This document shows, in pieces, positions 18,721-27,393 of a DNA stretch of 64,000 bases (the stretch's first letter is position 1; every line of letters starts with the position of its first letter). The notes under the pieces were generated by a model. The model did not search any database. It was not told the DNA's origin and saw only the letters and a program-made list of their open reading frames with translations. A program made the translations under genes and the position numbers. This DNA comes from Bacteroidaceae bacterium (GTDB taxonomy: Bacteria > Bacteroidota > Bacteroidia > Bacteroidales > Bacteroidaceae). Where the stretch lies: assembly GCA_024398755.1 (NCBI GenBank), contig JAKSIQ010000002.1:38942-102941 (forward strand). The letters run 5' to 3'.

Positions 18721-19904
18721 GAAGGACTGTTATTGTACTGTTGGCACTTGTTTTCTGCATTTCAGCTGCGGGTCAGTCAAACATTGACCGCATGCGTAGC
18801 GAGAGGCAGGAACTGGAGAAACAGATAGCGAATCAGGAGAAAATTCTGACCAGTACTGAGAAGAGTATAAGCAGTCAGGTTTCCAATTTGAATATCATCA
18901 ATGCCAGACTTGAGGAAAGAACACGTCTGCTGGAGAATACCAGGGCGCAGATCAGAGAACTGGCTGCACAGGAAATGGCTTTGAACAGACAGATAAAGCA
19001 GTTGGAGAAGGAATACAAGTCATGCTGTGACAACTATGAGAAGGCTTGTGCCTTTTTCCAAAGACAGAACAGGGAAATGAATGCCTTGACTTTTGTGCTT
19101 GAATCGGAGTCTTTCAGACAGGCGACTCGTAGAATCCGCTATCTGAATGAGTATTCCGGCTCGCTTGAACGTCTTGGTAACCAATTGGTGGAGCGTAAGG
19201 ATACCCTTGAAAGCAAGCGTCGCGAAATTTCCGCATTGAGGCTTGAAAAGGAAAGTGTGGAAGACGAGGAGAAGAAACAGCTTGACAATGTTGAAAAAGA
19301 GCAGAAACAGCAACAGCAGGTGGTCAGCAGTCTGAAGAATAAACGTACACAGCTGAAGAAGGAAATATCGGCCCAGCAGAAGAAAATGGATCAGCTGTCA
19401 AAGGAGATTGACAGGCAGATACAGCTGGCCTTGAAGGAGAGCAGTTCGACCAGGTCCCAGGGTAAGATGAGTCCCGAGGATTTCGCATTGACGGGAAGCT
19501 TTGAGAGCAACAAGGGGAAATTGCCGGTTCCAATTGACGGCGCGTTCCTGATAGTGGGCAAATACGGTATCAGTCAGGTGGCTGGCCAGAAGGATGTGAA
19601 ACAGAACAATCTTGGAATTGACATTCAGGGCGAAAAGGGTTCGCATGCTCTGTGTATTTTTGAAGGACAGGTGTCAAGCGTGTTCCAGCATGGAAAAGGG
19701 CAGATAGGTGTTCTTGTAAGACATGGAAGCTACATCTCGGTTTACTGCAATCTGCATGATACGAACCTTAAAAAAGGAGACAACGTGAAAGCCGGAAGCG
19801 TTATAGGCACTATCCAGACATCCGATAACGGCAGCCCGGTTCTGCATTTCCAGTTGCACAAGGAGAGTACGAGGCTCAATCCGGAATTGTGGATCAAGCA
19901 CTGA
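18717..19904 (+). CDS. EnvC-like murein hydrolase activator with degenerate LytM domain
   Basis: A secreted 395-aa protein. After a signal peptide (about residues 1-20) comes a long coiled coil to about residue 245, rich in Gln, Lys and Glu, then a C-terminal M23/LytM domain at about 270-395. The domain keeps the fold (NNLGIDIQGEKG, GDNVKAGSVIG, LHFQLH) but the usual zinc-site His before GIDI is Asn, and the His of the Y-x-HL segment is Cys-Asn. That pattern matches EnvC/NlpD-type activators, which switch on amidases rather than cut peptidoglycan. It probably acts in septum or wall splitting. Confidence 0.85.
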   Translation: MRRTVIVLLALVFCISAAGQSNIDRMRSERQELEKQIANQEKILTSTEKSISSQVSNLNIINARLEERTRLLENTRAQIRELAAQEMALNRQIKQLEKEYKSCCDNYEKACAFFQRQNREMNALTFVLESESFRQATRRIRYLNEYSGSLERLGNQLVERKDTLESKRREISALRLEKESVEDEEKKQLDNVEKEQKQQQQVVSSLKNKRTQLKKEISAQQKKMDQLSKEIDRQIQLALKESSSTRSQGKMSPEDFALTGSFESNKGKLPVPIDGAFLIVGKYGISQVAGQKDVKQNNLGIDIQGEKGSHALCIFEGQVSSVFQHGKGQIGVLVRHGSYISVYCNLHDTNLKKGDNVKAGSVIGTIQTSDNGSPVLHFQLHKESTRLNPELWIKH

Positions 19905-19930
19905 TGTACTGGCAATTGCAAAAAAAATGC

Positions 19931-19938
19931 TACCTTTG
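19931..19938 (+). promoter_or_regulatory. prfB promoter -7 element
   Basis: TACCTTTG, 28 bases upstream of the prfB ATG, matches TAnnTTTG. A -33 TTG at proper spacing is not obvious. Confidence 0.5.
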
Positions 19939-19966
19939 CACCACTTTTTGAAACTAAGAAGACATA

Positions 19967-21097
19967 ATGATAACTGCCGAACAACTGAAAGATGTGCTTG
20001 ACCGCACAGAAGCCTTGAAAAGGTATCTGAATATTGATTCAAAACTGATTCAGGTTGAAGAGGAACAGCTTAGGACTCAGGCTCCCGGTTTTTGGGACGA
20101 TCCGAAGAAGGCTGAGGTCCAGATGAAGAAAGTCAAGGATCTTCAGGCGTGGATTGACGGTTTCAAACAGGTGAAAGGCTTTGCTGACGAACTGCAGCTG
20201 GCTATGGATTTCTTCAAGGAGGAACTGGTGACCGAGCAGGAGATCGATGACAATTACGCCCGCGCCATACAGGCAATAGAATCGTTGGAACTCAAGAATA
20301 TGCTTCGCGAAGAGGCTGACGAGATGGACTGTGTGCTCAAGATCAATTCTGGAGCTGGCGGCACGGAAAGTCAGGACTGGGCTCAGATGCTGATGCGCAT
20401 GTATATGCGTTGGGGCGAGGAAAACAATTATAAGGTTACCGTTGCCGATCTGCAGGAAGGCGATGAAGCCGGCATCAAGCAGGTGACCATGGAGATTGAG
20501 GGACCTTTCGCGTACGGATATCTGAAAGGGGAAAACGGTGTACACCGTCTGGTCCGCGTTTCTCCGTATAATGCTCAAGGTAAGCGAATGACCTCATTTG
20601 CCAGTGTCTTTGTAACACCTCTGGTTGATGATACCATTGAGGTGGCCATCAATCCCGCACTTATGAGCTGGGATACTTTCCGCAGTGGCGGTGCGGGAGG
20701 TCAGAATGTGAACAAGGTTGAATCGGGTGTCCGTTTGAGATATCAGTTCAAGGATCCATATACTGGTGTTGAAGAGGAGATTCTTATTGAGAATACCGAA
20801 ACCCGTGACCAGCCGAAGAACAAGGAGCGTGCATTGCAGCATCTGCGTTCAATTCTGTATGATAAGGAACTGCAGCACCGTATGGCTGAGCAGAACAAGA
20901 TAGAGGCCGGCAAGAAGAAGATAGAATGGGGATCTCAGATCCGTTCGTATGTGTTTGATGACCGCCGCGTGAAAGACCACCGTACAGGCTTCCAGACCAG
21001 CGATGTGAACGGTGTGATGGACGGGCACATTGACGGCTTCATAAAGGCTTATCTGATGTCGTTTGCAGAGTCTCAGGAGCAGCAGTCAATGATTTGA
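19967..21097 (+). CDS. prfB: Peptide chain release factor 2
   Basis: RF2 recognises UGA/UAA stop codons and triggers peptide release. It is 376 aa and reads as one unbroken frame. The GGQ loop (SGGAGGQNVNKVES) is intact. The anticodon-like tripeptide, SPF in E. coli RF2, reads SPY here (VSPYNAQGKR). At the point where many bacteria have the in-frame UGA and +1 frameshift, the text reads ALKRYLNID with no stop, so the autoregulatory frameshift is absent. It has its own -7 element after the envelope operon. Confidence 0.96.
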   Translation: MITAEQLKDVLDRTEALKRYLNIDSKLIQVEEEQLRTQAPGFWDDPKKAEVQMKKVKDLQAWIDGFKQVKGFADELQLAMDFFKEELVTEQEIDDNYARAIQAIESLELKNMLREEADEMDCVLKINSGAGGTESQDWAQMLMRMYMRWGEENNYKVTVADLQEGDEAGIKQVTMEIEGPFAYGYLKGENGVHRLVRVSPYNAQGKRMTSFASVFVTPLVDDTIEVAINPALMSWDTFRSGGAGGQNVNKVESGVRLRYQFKDPYTGVEEEILIENTETRDQPKNKERALQHLRSILYDKELQHRMAEQNKIEAGKKKIEWGSQIRSYVFDDRRVKDHRTGFQTSDVNGVMDGHIDGFIKAYLMSFAESQEQQSMI

Positions 21098-21122
21098 TTC
21101 TAATAACCGTAATTTTAGGACA

Positions 21123-21605
21123 ATGGCACTGGAAATAGAACGTAAGTTCCTGGTTGAGGGTGACGGATACATTAGTCAGGCATTTCGCCATTATGACATT
21201 ATTCAGGGCTACATTGCCCATGAGAATGGCCGCTCGGTAAGAATCCGCATAACGGATTCCGAGGCTGTACTCACCATCAAGGGACCGTCTGATGAAAAAG
21301 GAATGACCAGATACGAATGGAATCATCCTATTCCATTGCAGGAGGCACGCGAGCTTTTTGAACTGCATCAGCGTGGTACAATAGAGAAACGCCGCTATCT
21401 GGTTCACAGTGGGCCTCATGTATTTGAGATTGATGAGTTCCACGGAGAGAACGAAGGTCTTGTTATGGCTGAAGTTGAACTGGGAAGTGAAACGGAGGCT
21501 TTTGACAAGCCGTCTTTCATAGGCAAAGAAGTGACGGGAGACACCCGTTTCTACAATGCGTATCTTGCTGTCCATCCGTACAAGGATTGGGCAGAGGAGA
21601 AGTGA
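21123..21605 (+). CDS. CYTH domain protein (triphosphate tunnel metalloenzyme family)
   Basis: A 160-aa single CYTH domain. The hallmark ExExK is seen as EIERKFLV at the N-terminus, and later tunnel residues appear in RSVRIRI, LTIKG and EKRRYLV. Members hydrolyse inorganic tripolyphosphate or similar triphosphates; the substrate here cannot be read from sequence. It begins 25 bases after prfB and may be co-transcribed. It converges with the VanZ-like gene, 3 bases apart. Confidence 0.88.
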   Translation: MALEIERKFLVEGDGYISQAFRHYDIIQGYIAHENGRSVRIRITDSEAVLTIKGPSDEKGMTRYEWNHPIPLQEARELFELHQRGTIEKRRYLVHSGPHVFEIDEFHGENEGLVMAEVELGSETEAFDKPSFIGKEVTGDTRFYNAYLAVHPYKDWAEEK

Positions 21606-21608
21606 TTT

Positions 21609-21998
21609 CTACTTCTTTTTCCAGATTATTGGTCTTAGCAGGCAGTACCCGGCTGGGACACTGCAGATGACTCCAAGGCTGTTTGCCAGGAAATCGGCCC
21701 ACTCTCCCTGACGGTTATCGGTCAGGACCATTTGGGCAATTTCCATCATTCCACTGAACAGGATGGGAGCGGTTATGGCAAACAGAGCCAGTTTCGTCCA
21801 GTTCAGACTATCATGGTTTTTGAGATATTCCAGCCAGGTGATGGCTGCCAGCCCGAAATACATGCAGAAATGGGCAACCTTGTCAATGCCTTTGATTCCG
21901 TCCAGATCTGTGTCGGGAGGCGTTCCTAGAGAGAGCCATGTAATGATAATCAGTATGATGATAGCCAGTGGGTAGGTTCGCAGTAATCGTTTCATCAT
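21609..21998 (-). CDS. VanZ-like membrane protein
   Basis: A 129-aa integral membrane protein with about four hydrophobic segments (residues 10-21, 41-58, 70-85, 105-122). It carries the VanZ-type pattern DKVAHFCMYFGLA and a later GEWADFLANSLGV. Its function is unknown. The first two codons are both ATG (21998 or 21995). A TATTTTTG -7 element at 22003-22010 lies only a few bases upstream, so the mRNA could be almost leaderless. Confidence 0.75.
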   Translation of the reverse strand: MMKRLLRTYPLAIIILIIITWLSLGTPPDTDLDGIKGIDKVAHFCMYFGLAAITWLEYLKNHDSLNWTKLALFAITAPILFSGMMEIAQMVLTDNRQGEWADFLANSLGVICSVPAGYCLLRPIIWKKK

Positions 21999-22032
21999 AT
22001 TGCAAAAATAGAATTTAATATCATATTATACC

Positions 22033-22746
22033 ATGTCAAAAGACTTTTTCTACTTTAACAGGCAGGATAGGATAGCCTCTGTCGTGTTGCTGACTGTAAT
22101 TGTTGTAATAAGGATAATACGATTGAATGTTCCGGCAGCCGTTGACGATGCTGTCTGCATGCAGACGGATTCGCTTGGCCTTGTGTGGGCGGATTCAGAA
22201 CATGACACAGTACGTTACAAGGCTGTGCGTGAACAAGGAATGACATACAATTATGACCGTGAAAGGCAACGTTACGTGAAAAAGTCATACAGCAGTCCGC
22301 AACAGGTGCGTGATACCATATTTGTGCCTGATTATGTCGTGAAGGAACGTCCGTCAGCCAGGATTGATCTGAACGCCATCGATTCGGCAGGTCTTACATG
22401 CCTGCCGGGTATAGGACCGTGGACCGCACAGAAGATAATGCGGTATCGCGTAGAACTGGGTGGATTTGTGTCTATTGAACAGCTGGATGAGATACAGGGC
22501 ATTGCTGATTCTCTGTCGCAATGGTTTACCGTGACCGATACGATACCTGTAATACGTATAAGGGTGAATGAGGCCAGCGTTTCGGAATTGCGACGGCATC
22601 CGTATATGAATTTCTATCAGGCCAGGGCTATTGTCGAATTGAGGAGGGAGAGGGGAAAAGTTCAAGGTCCCGGACAGCTTTCCCTTTTGGAGGAATTCAC
22701 TGAACAGGACCTTGAAAGACTGCTGCCCTATCTTGATTTCGAATAG
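22033..22746 (+). CDS. Membrane-anchored helix-hairpin-helix protein
   Basis: A 237-aa protein with an N-terminal membrane anchor (about residues 14-30) and a ComEA-like helix-hairpin-helix region at about 112-165 (DLNAIDSAGLTCLPGIGPWTAQKIMRYR, written as two motifs: LPGIGPWTA and RVELGGF). A second degenerate HhH follows near RVNEASVSELRRHPYM. The family binds DNA non-specifically, and a role in DNA uptake or membrane-linked repair is possible. No competence gene is adjacent. Confidence 0.78.
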   Translation: MSKDFFYFNRQDRIASVVLLTVIVVIRIIRLNVPAAVDDAVCMQTDSLGLVWADSEHDTVRYKAVREQGMTYNYDRERQRYVKKSYSSPQQVRDTIFVPDYVVKERPSARIDLNAIDSAGLTCLPGIGPWTAQKIMRYRVELGGFVSIEQLDEIQGIADSLSQWFTVTDTIPVIRIRVNEASVSELRRHPYMNFYQARAIVELRRERGKVQGPGQLSLLEEFTEQDLERLLPYLDFE

Positions 22747-22760
22747 CGCGGCTTGCTGGC

Positions 22761-24164
22761 TCAATATTTGGCTATGGCCTTGATTTTCATCGGGATTTCG
22801 GTGTTGTCCATCTGGCCGGTGAACTGTTCGGAACCGGCGCCGATGGCATAAATCGGAACGTATCCACCTGAATGGGTGCCTGTACCCCAGCTTATCTGTG
22901 CTATTTCGCTCATTATGCGGCTGGCTTCATCGGTCATCTTGTCAACCTTGTAGTATTCCTCTTCCTTGAGCTCCTGAGGACCCATTCCGAAGGTCTCCAC
23001 GTATGACTGAAGCAGTTTGTCGTTCTGCTTGTTGGATATTCTGACCTTGTCCCAGAAACCGTAGTTGGTCTTGAGGAGTTCCTGGATGTCGTCCCAGGTC
23101 GGGATTTCACCGGTTTCGCGTCCTTTCTTTTCAATGAGTGCGCTGAGTTCGCCTTCGCTCATGATCTGGTTCTCAAGGACCTTGGCATTAAGACGATAGT
23201 TGCCGTTGCTGAGTCCCATGGCACCTGTTTCGTGGTCGGCTGTGACTACAATCAGTGTCTCATCCTTGTGCTTGAGGTAGAACTCATACGCAATTTTAAT
23301 GGCATTGTCAAAGTCAATGATTTCCTTGACGGTCGTTGCCGCATCGTTGCCGTGGCAGGCCTGGTCAATCTTTCCGCCTTCCATCATCATGAAGAAGCCC
23401 TTCTTCGGATCTTTCATCATGAAGTCGATGGCTGCGGTTGTAATCTGCTCAAGTCCGAGCTGGCTGTCATCACGGCGGTCAACTGCAAATTTGCAGTAGT
23501 GGTCGTCTGCCGGGTCGGTATCGAACAGAATGACTTTTTCATTGTCCTTGCCTCCGTTCTCGTATTCGGCATATCCGTGGAGTATGGTGTAACCGGCTTT
23601 TTCTGCCTGTACGTAGTTGCCTTCGTCAGAGTCGTCCTTGGTGAAGGGAGTGTGGAAATCGGCTCCTCCGAAGAATTCGAAGCCTGACTGTGAAAGCTCG
23701 ATGCCTATTTCGTGGTAGTTGTCACGGCTGGCCTGATGTGCGTAGAATACACCCGGTGTGGCGTGGTCTATGCATACTGTGGTGCCGATGGCTACGCGAA
23801 GGCCTTTCTTGTGTGCCATCTCGGCAATCGATTCGCATGGAGTCTTGCGGTCAGGCAGTACGCCGAGAACGTTGTTGTCGGTCTTCTGGCCCGATGCAAG
23901 TGCTGTGCCGGCTGCAGAACTGTCGGTAACGTAGTTGTTGGCGGAATGCGTGATTACCATGCCTGCGTACGGGAACTGGGTGAAGCACAGCGGTTTCCAT
24001 CCGAGTGTGCCCTCAATGTCTGAAAGATAGTACTGTGTGGCCATGACCTGGTTGACACCCATGCCGTCGCCAATGAAATAGAATACGTACTTTGGAGCCT
24101 TCTTTGCGCTGGCTGCGAAAACGAACAGGAATGCTGCAAGCAGCAATGTGATTCTTCTTTTCAT
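22761..24164 (-). CDS. phoA: Alkaline phosphatase, secreted
   Basis: A 467-aa alkaline phosphatase that releases phosphate from monoesters in the periplasm. There is a signal peptide (residues 1-20, ending AASA). The metal site FYFIGDGMG and the nucleophile region VTDSSAAGTALASG are present, as are ADHETG and the distal THSGG histidine. It is followed by no terminator and lies 33 bases after the cyclophilin gene on the same strand, so the two may be co-transcribed. Confidence 0.92.
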   Translation of the reverse strand: MKRRITLLLAAFLFVFAASAKKAPKYVFYFIGDGMGVNQVMATQYYLSDIEGTLGWKPLCFTQFPYAGMVITHSANNYVTDSSAAGTALASGQKTDNNVLGVLPDRKTPCESIAEMAHKKGLRVAIGTTVCIDHATPGVFYAHQASRDNYHEIGIELSQSGFEFFGGADFHTPFTKDDSDEGNYVQAEKAGYTILHGYAEYENGGKDNEKVILFDTDPADDHYCKFAVDRRDDSQLGLEQITTAAIDFMMKDPKKGFFMMMEGGKIDQACHGNDAATTVKEIIDFDNAIKIAYEFYLKHKDETLIVVTADHETGAMGLSNGNYRLNAKVLENQIMSEGELSALIEKKGRETGEIPTWDDIQELLKTNYGFWDKVRISNKQNDKLLQSYVETFGMGPQELKEEEYYKVDKMTDEASRIMSEIAQISWGTGTHSGGYVPIYAIGAGSEQFTGQMDNTEIPMKIKAIAKY

Positions 24165-24197
24165 ATGATTGAAATAATTGATTATATCCTTAATGAG

Positions 24198-25037
24198 CTA
24201 CTCTGTAATAATCTGCGCCGATATGATTCTTATGTCTTTGAGCGGCCGGTCATTCATATCCACCATGACCCGTTCTATCTTGTCAATGGTCTTCATTCCT
24301 TCCGTAACCTGACCGAAAACCGTGTAGTCACCATCCAGGTTCGGAGTCCCTCCAACATTCATGTATGCGTCCATCTGCGCCTTGCCGAACTTTATCGGAC
24401 CTTCAAGGGCAATGACGGAATCGGCCATGGCTGCAACGGACTTGCGCAATGCGTATTTGCCGTCTTCATCGTTCCTCAATTCCATTGACATGACACTGTC
24501 GGCATACATGGCCCACAGACGGTTGAACGTTTTCTGACGCTGTCCTTCGTTGAGTTCGTCTTCAAGCCCGTGCAACTGGAATGAGCGGTACTGCTGTCCT
24601 GTAACTATGTAGAACTGCGAGCCTGAAGAACGTCGATCGGGATTTGCCTGGTCTGTCTTGCGGGCGGCACAGAGGGCTCCGCGGCGATGGAAATATTTTT
24701 CGGTGTTGAATTCTGCCGGCAATGTGTAACCTGGACCTCCGTTGCCCAATGGTGAAAAGCGTTCCGCATTCCTGGATTCGGGATCACCTGCCTGAACCAT
24801 GAAATCGCGGACCACACGGTGGAACAGCAGGCTGTCGTAATAATGCTCTTCGACAAGCCTGACAAAATTGTCACGGTGAATGGGAGTTCCGTTATACAGT
24901 CTGACCTTGAAGTCACCGGCAGTGGTTTTGAACAGCACCATGATTTCGGGCTGGTCGTCAGGCTGGGCCTGGCTGTTTGCCATTGCCAATGGTGCCAGAA
25001 AAAACAACAGGCATAAAAATGCGGTCTTTATTCTCAT
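24198..25037 (-). CDS. Cyclophilin-type peptidyl-prolyl isomerase, secreted
   Basis: A 279-aa cyclophilin-type PPIase with a signal peptide (residues 1-24, ending ANSQA), so it works outside the cytoplasm. Core motifs include DFMVQAGDP, GSQFYIVTGQ and FGQVTEGM. It is longer than a minimal cyclophilin because of a charged helical insert at about residues 155-215. A TATCTTTG -7 element at 25066-25073 lies upstream. Confidence 0.9.
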   Translation of the reverse strand: MRIKTAFLCLLFFLAPLAMANSQAQPDDQPEIMVLFKTTAGDFKVRLYNGTPIHRDNFVRLVEEHYYDSLLFHRVVRDFMVQAGDPESRNAERFSPLGNGGPGYTLPAEFNTEKYFHRRGALCAARKTDQANPDRRSSGSQFYIVTGQQYRSFQLHGLEDELNEGQRQKTFNRLWAMYADSVMSMELRNDEDGKYALRKSVAAMADSVIALEGPIKFGKAQMDAYMNVGGTPNLDGDYTVFGQVTEGMKTIDKIERVMVDMNDRPLKDIRIISAQIITE

Positions 25038-25065
25038 ATCGGCTGAAATGCTGTCCGGTCAGTGA

Positions 25066-25073
25066 CAAAGATA
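25066..25073 (-). promoter_or_regulatory. Cyclophilin gene promoter -7 element
   Basis: TATCTTTG on the minus strand, about 30 bases upstream of the ATG. No good -33 element is seen. Confidence 0.5.
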
Positions 25074-25103
25074 AACATTAAGCTAATAATAAGGTGCGTC
25101 TGG

Positions 25104-25135
25104 TTTGCAAATAGAGCAAAAAAAAACGAAATTTG
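25104..25135 (+). promoter_or_regulatory. Candidate promoter of iorA-iorB-aminotransferase
   Basis: TTTG at 25104-25107, 20 bases, then GAAATTTG at 25128-25135, one mismatch from TAnnTTTG. It is 24 bases upstream of iorA. No leader peptide or terminator lies between it and iorA. Confidence 0.5.
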
Positions 25136-25158
25136 CAGACTTGAAATTGAAAACAGAT

Positions 25159-26766
25159 ATGGAAAAAAGACTGTTGCTTGGCGACGAAGCCATTGCCCGC
25201 GGGGCCATTGATGCCGGATTGAGCGGTGTGTATGCTTATCCCGGTACCCCATCGACCGAAATCACAGAATATATTCAGGACTACTGCCGTCAGGAAGGCA
25301 AGACCCTGCACAACCGTTGGTGCACCAACGAAAAGACTGCCATGGAGGCTGCTCTGGGTATGTCGTTCGCCGGCAAACGCGCTCTGGTATGCATGAAGCA
25401 TGTGGGCATGAACGTTGCCGCCGATCCGTTCATCAACTCGTCAATTACCGGTGTGAACGGCGGTCTGGTTGTTCTGGTGGCCGATGACCCTTCAATGCAT
25501 TCATCGCAGGATGAGCAGGATACCCGTTTCTACGGCAAGTTCGCTCTGATTCCTGTTCTTGAACCGTCAAGCCAGCAGGAGGCCTACAATATGATGGCCT
25601 ACGCTTATGACCTTTCCGAGAGCCTCAAGCTGCCGGTCCTGATGCGTACCGTTACCCGTCTGGCTCACTCACGTGGCGTGGTTGAGATTCATGAAACCCG
25701 TGCCGAGAACAGCCTGAATCCGGTAGGCGGAAGCCGCGACTGGGTGCTCCTGCCTGCAATTGCCAAGCGCCGTTACGCTTCTCTGCTGGAGCGTCAGCCT
25801 GAAATACTGCGTCTTGCTACAGAATCGCCGTTCAACAGTTTCAAGGCTGAGGCCCGCCGTTTTGAAATGGGTATCATAGCTTGCGGAAACACGTTCAACT
25901 ATGTGAACGAATGCTATCCTGAAGGCGTTCCTTGCCCGATACTCAAGATTTCACAGTATCCCATTCCGGTTGAGACCATACGCACTCTTGCAGAACAGTG
26001 CGACAGCATAATGGTGTTCGAAGACGGACAGCCTTTTGTAGAAGAACAGGTAAAGGGCATTCTGGAATCGGCCTGCAGCATAAAGGGCCGTCTTTCCGGT
26101 GATCTGCCGCGCCAGGGTGAACTGAATCCTGACATTGTCAGGGGCGCACTCGGAATGGGTACGCTGCCTCATCCTGAAGTTGCGAAGAATGTTGTGGCCC
26201 GTCCGCCAGCCCTTTGCCAGGGTTGCGGTCACCGCAGCGTCTATGAGGCAATCAACATTGTTCTCAAGGACTACAAGGATGCCAAGGTGTTCGGCGATAT
26301 AGGCTGCTACACTTTAGGCGCTCTGCCTCCGTTCCAGGCTCTTGACAGTACGGTCGATATGGGTGCCAGCATTACCATGGCCAAGGGTGCCAGCGATGCC
26401 GGCGTATTCCCGGCAGTTGCAATAATCGGTGACAGCACATTTACACATTCCGGTATGACAGGACTTCTGGATGCTGTAAATGAGAATGCCCCCATCACCG
26501 TCATAATCAGCGACAATCTGACAACCGGTATGACCGGCGGACAGGATTCGGCCGGAACGAACAAGTTCGAGGCAATATGCCGCGGTCTGGGCGTCGGTGA
26601 CGAACATCTGAAGGTGGTTGTCCCACTGCCCCAGAATATGGATGAGATTACACGCATTCTCCGTGAGGAGATTGAATACCGCGGTCTGTCAGTAATCATT
26701 CCGCGCCGTGAATGCATACAGACTCTGAAGCGCCATGCAAAGGCTCGCGCTGCACAGAAGGAATAA
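25159..26766 (+). CDS. iorA: Indolepyruvate ferredoxin oxidoreductase, alpha subunit
   Basis: The thiamine-diphosphate subunit of an arylpyruvate:ferredoxin oxidoreductase, which interconverts an arylpyruvate plus CoA and an arylacetyl-CoA plus CO2 with ferredoxin. It is 535 aa. The PYR domain begins at the N-terminus (YPGTPSTEI, residues about 27-35) and the ThDP-binding domain is at about 350-500 (CQGCGHRSVYEA, GDSTFTHSG). The C-terminal two-cluster ferredoxin domain found in archaeal IorA is missing; the protein ends soon after IIPRRECIQTL. The ATG at 25159 gives the family start MEKRLLLGDEA. It is followed by iorB after 29 bases. Confidence 0.92.
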   Translation: MEKRLLLGDEAIARGAIDAGLSGVYAYPGTPSTEITEYIQDYCRQEGKTLHNRWCTNEKTAMEAALGMSFAGKRALVCMKHVGMNVAADPFINSSITGVNGGLVVLVADDPSMHSSQDEQDTRFYGKFALIPVLEPSSQQEAYNMMAYAYDLSESLKLPVLMRTVTRLAHSRGVVEIHETRAENSLNPVGGSRDWVLLPAIAKRRYASLLERQPEILRLATESPFNSFKAEARRFEMGIIACGNTFNYVNECYPEGVPCPILKISQYPIPVETIRTLAEQCDSIMVFEDGQPFVEEQVKGILESACSIKGRLSGDLPRQGELNPDIVRGALGMGTLPHPEVAKNVVARPPALCQGCGHRSVYEAINIVLKDYKDAKVFGDIGCYTLGALPPFQALDSTVDMGASITMAKGASDAGVFPAVAIIGDSTFTHSGMTGLLDAVNENAPITVIISDNLTTGMTGGQDSAGTNKFEAICRGLGVGDEHLKVVVPLPQNMDEITRILREEIEYRGLSVIIPRRECIQTLKRHAKARAAQKE

Positions 26767-26795
26767 CAAAGGCAGTAACCGAAAAGACGAAAACA

Positions 26796-27368
26796 ATGAA
26801 AACAGATATTATTCTTGCAGGTGTTGGCGGACAGGGCATCCTGTCAATTGCCACCGTAATTGGTCAGGCCGCTCTCAAGGAGGACCTTTACATCAAACAG
26901 GCCGAGGTTCACGGAATGAGCCAGCGTGGTGGCGACGTCCAGTCGAATCTGCGTCTTTCTGACAAACCCATTGCCAGTGATCTGATTGCACTTGGCCAGG
27001 CTGACATCATAATAGCCATGGAGCCTATGGAGGCTCTGCGCTACCGTCATTATCTTTCAAAGGACGGATGGATAATCACCACATCGAACGCATTCGTGAA
27101 CATAGGCAATTATCCTGACCAGCAGGCTGTTCTTGACGAACTCCGTGAAATGAAGAACGTCATCATGTTTGACGGTGAGAAGCTGGCTCAGGAGAACGGC
27201 GTTTCAAGATCTGTGAACATGATTCTGCTTGGAGCCGCATCGAAGGCACTTGGTTCAATCAGTTTTGAAAAACTGCAGGACAGCGTGCGCACCATTTTCG
27301 GCCGCAAGGGAGAGAAGGTGGTAGAAGACAACCTGAAAGCCCTGGAACTGGGCCGTCAGTGTGAATGA
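26796..27368 (+). CDS. iorB: Indolepyruvate ferredoxin oxidoreductase, beta subunit
   Basis: The small CoA-binding (gamma-type) subunit of IorAB, 190 aa. The start motif AGVGGQGIL and the following EVHGMSQRGGDVQS are diagnostic of the family. Together with IorA it should act on indolepyruvate, phenylpyruvate or hydroxyphenylpyruvate. It sits between iorA and the aminotransferase gene (25 bases), supporting one pathway. Confidence 0.93.
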   Translation: MKTDIILAGVGGQGILSIATVIGQAALKEDLYIKQAEVHGMSQRGGDVQSNLRLSDKPIASDLIALGQADIIIAMEPMEALRYRHYLSKDGWIITTSNAFVNIGNYPDQQAVLDELREMKNVIMFDGEKLAQENGVSRSVNMILLGAASKALGSISFEKLQDSVRTIFGRKGEKVVEDNLKALELGRQCE

Positions 27369-27393
27369 TCTGACTATATGTATTTGACACAGT

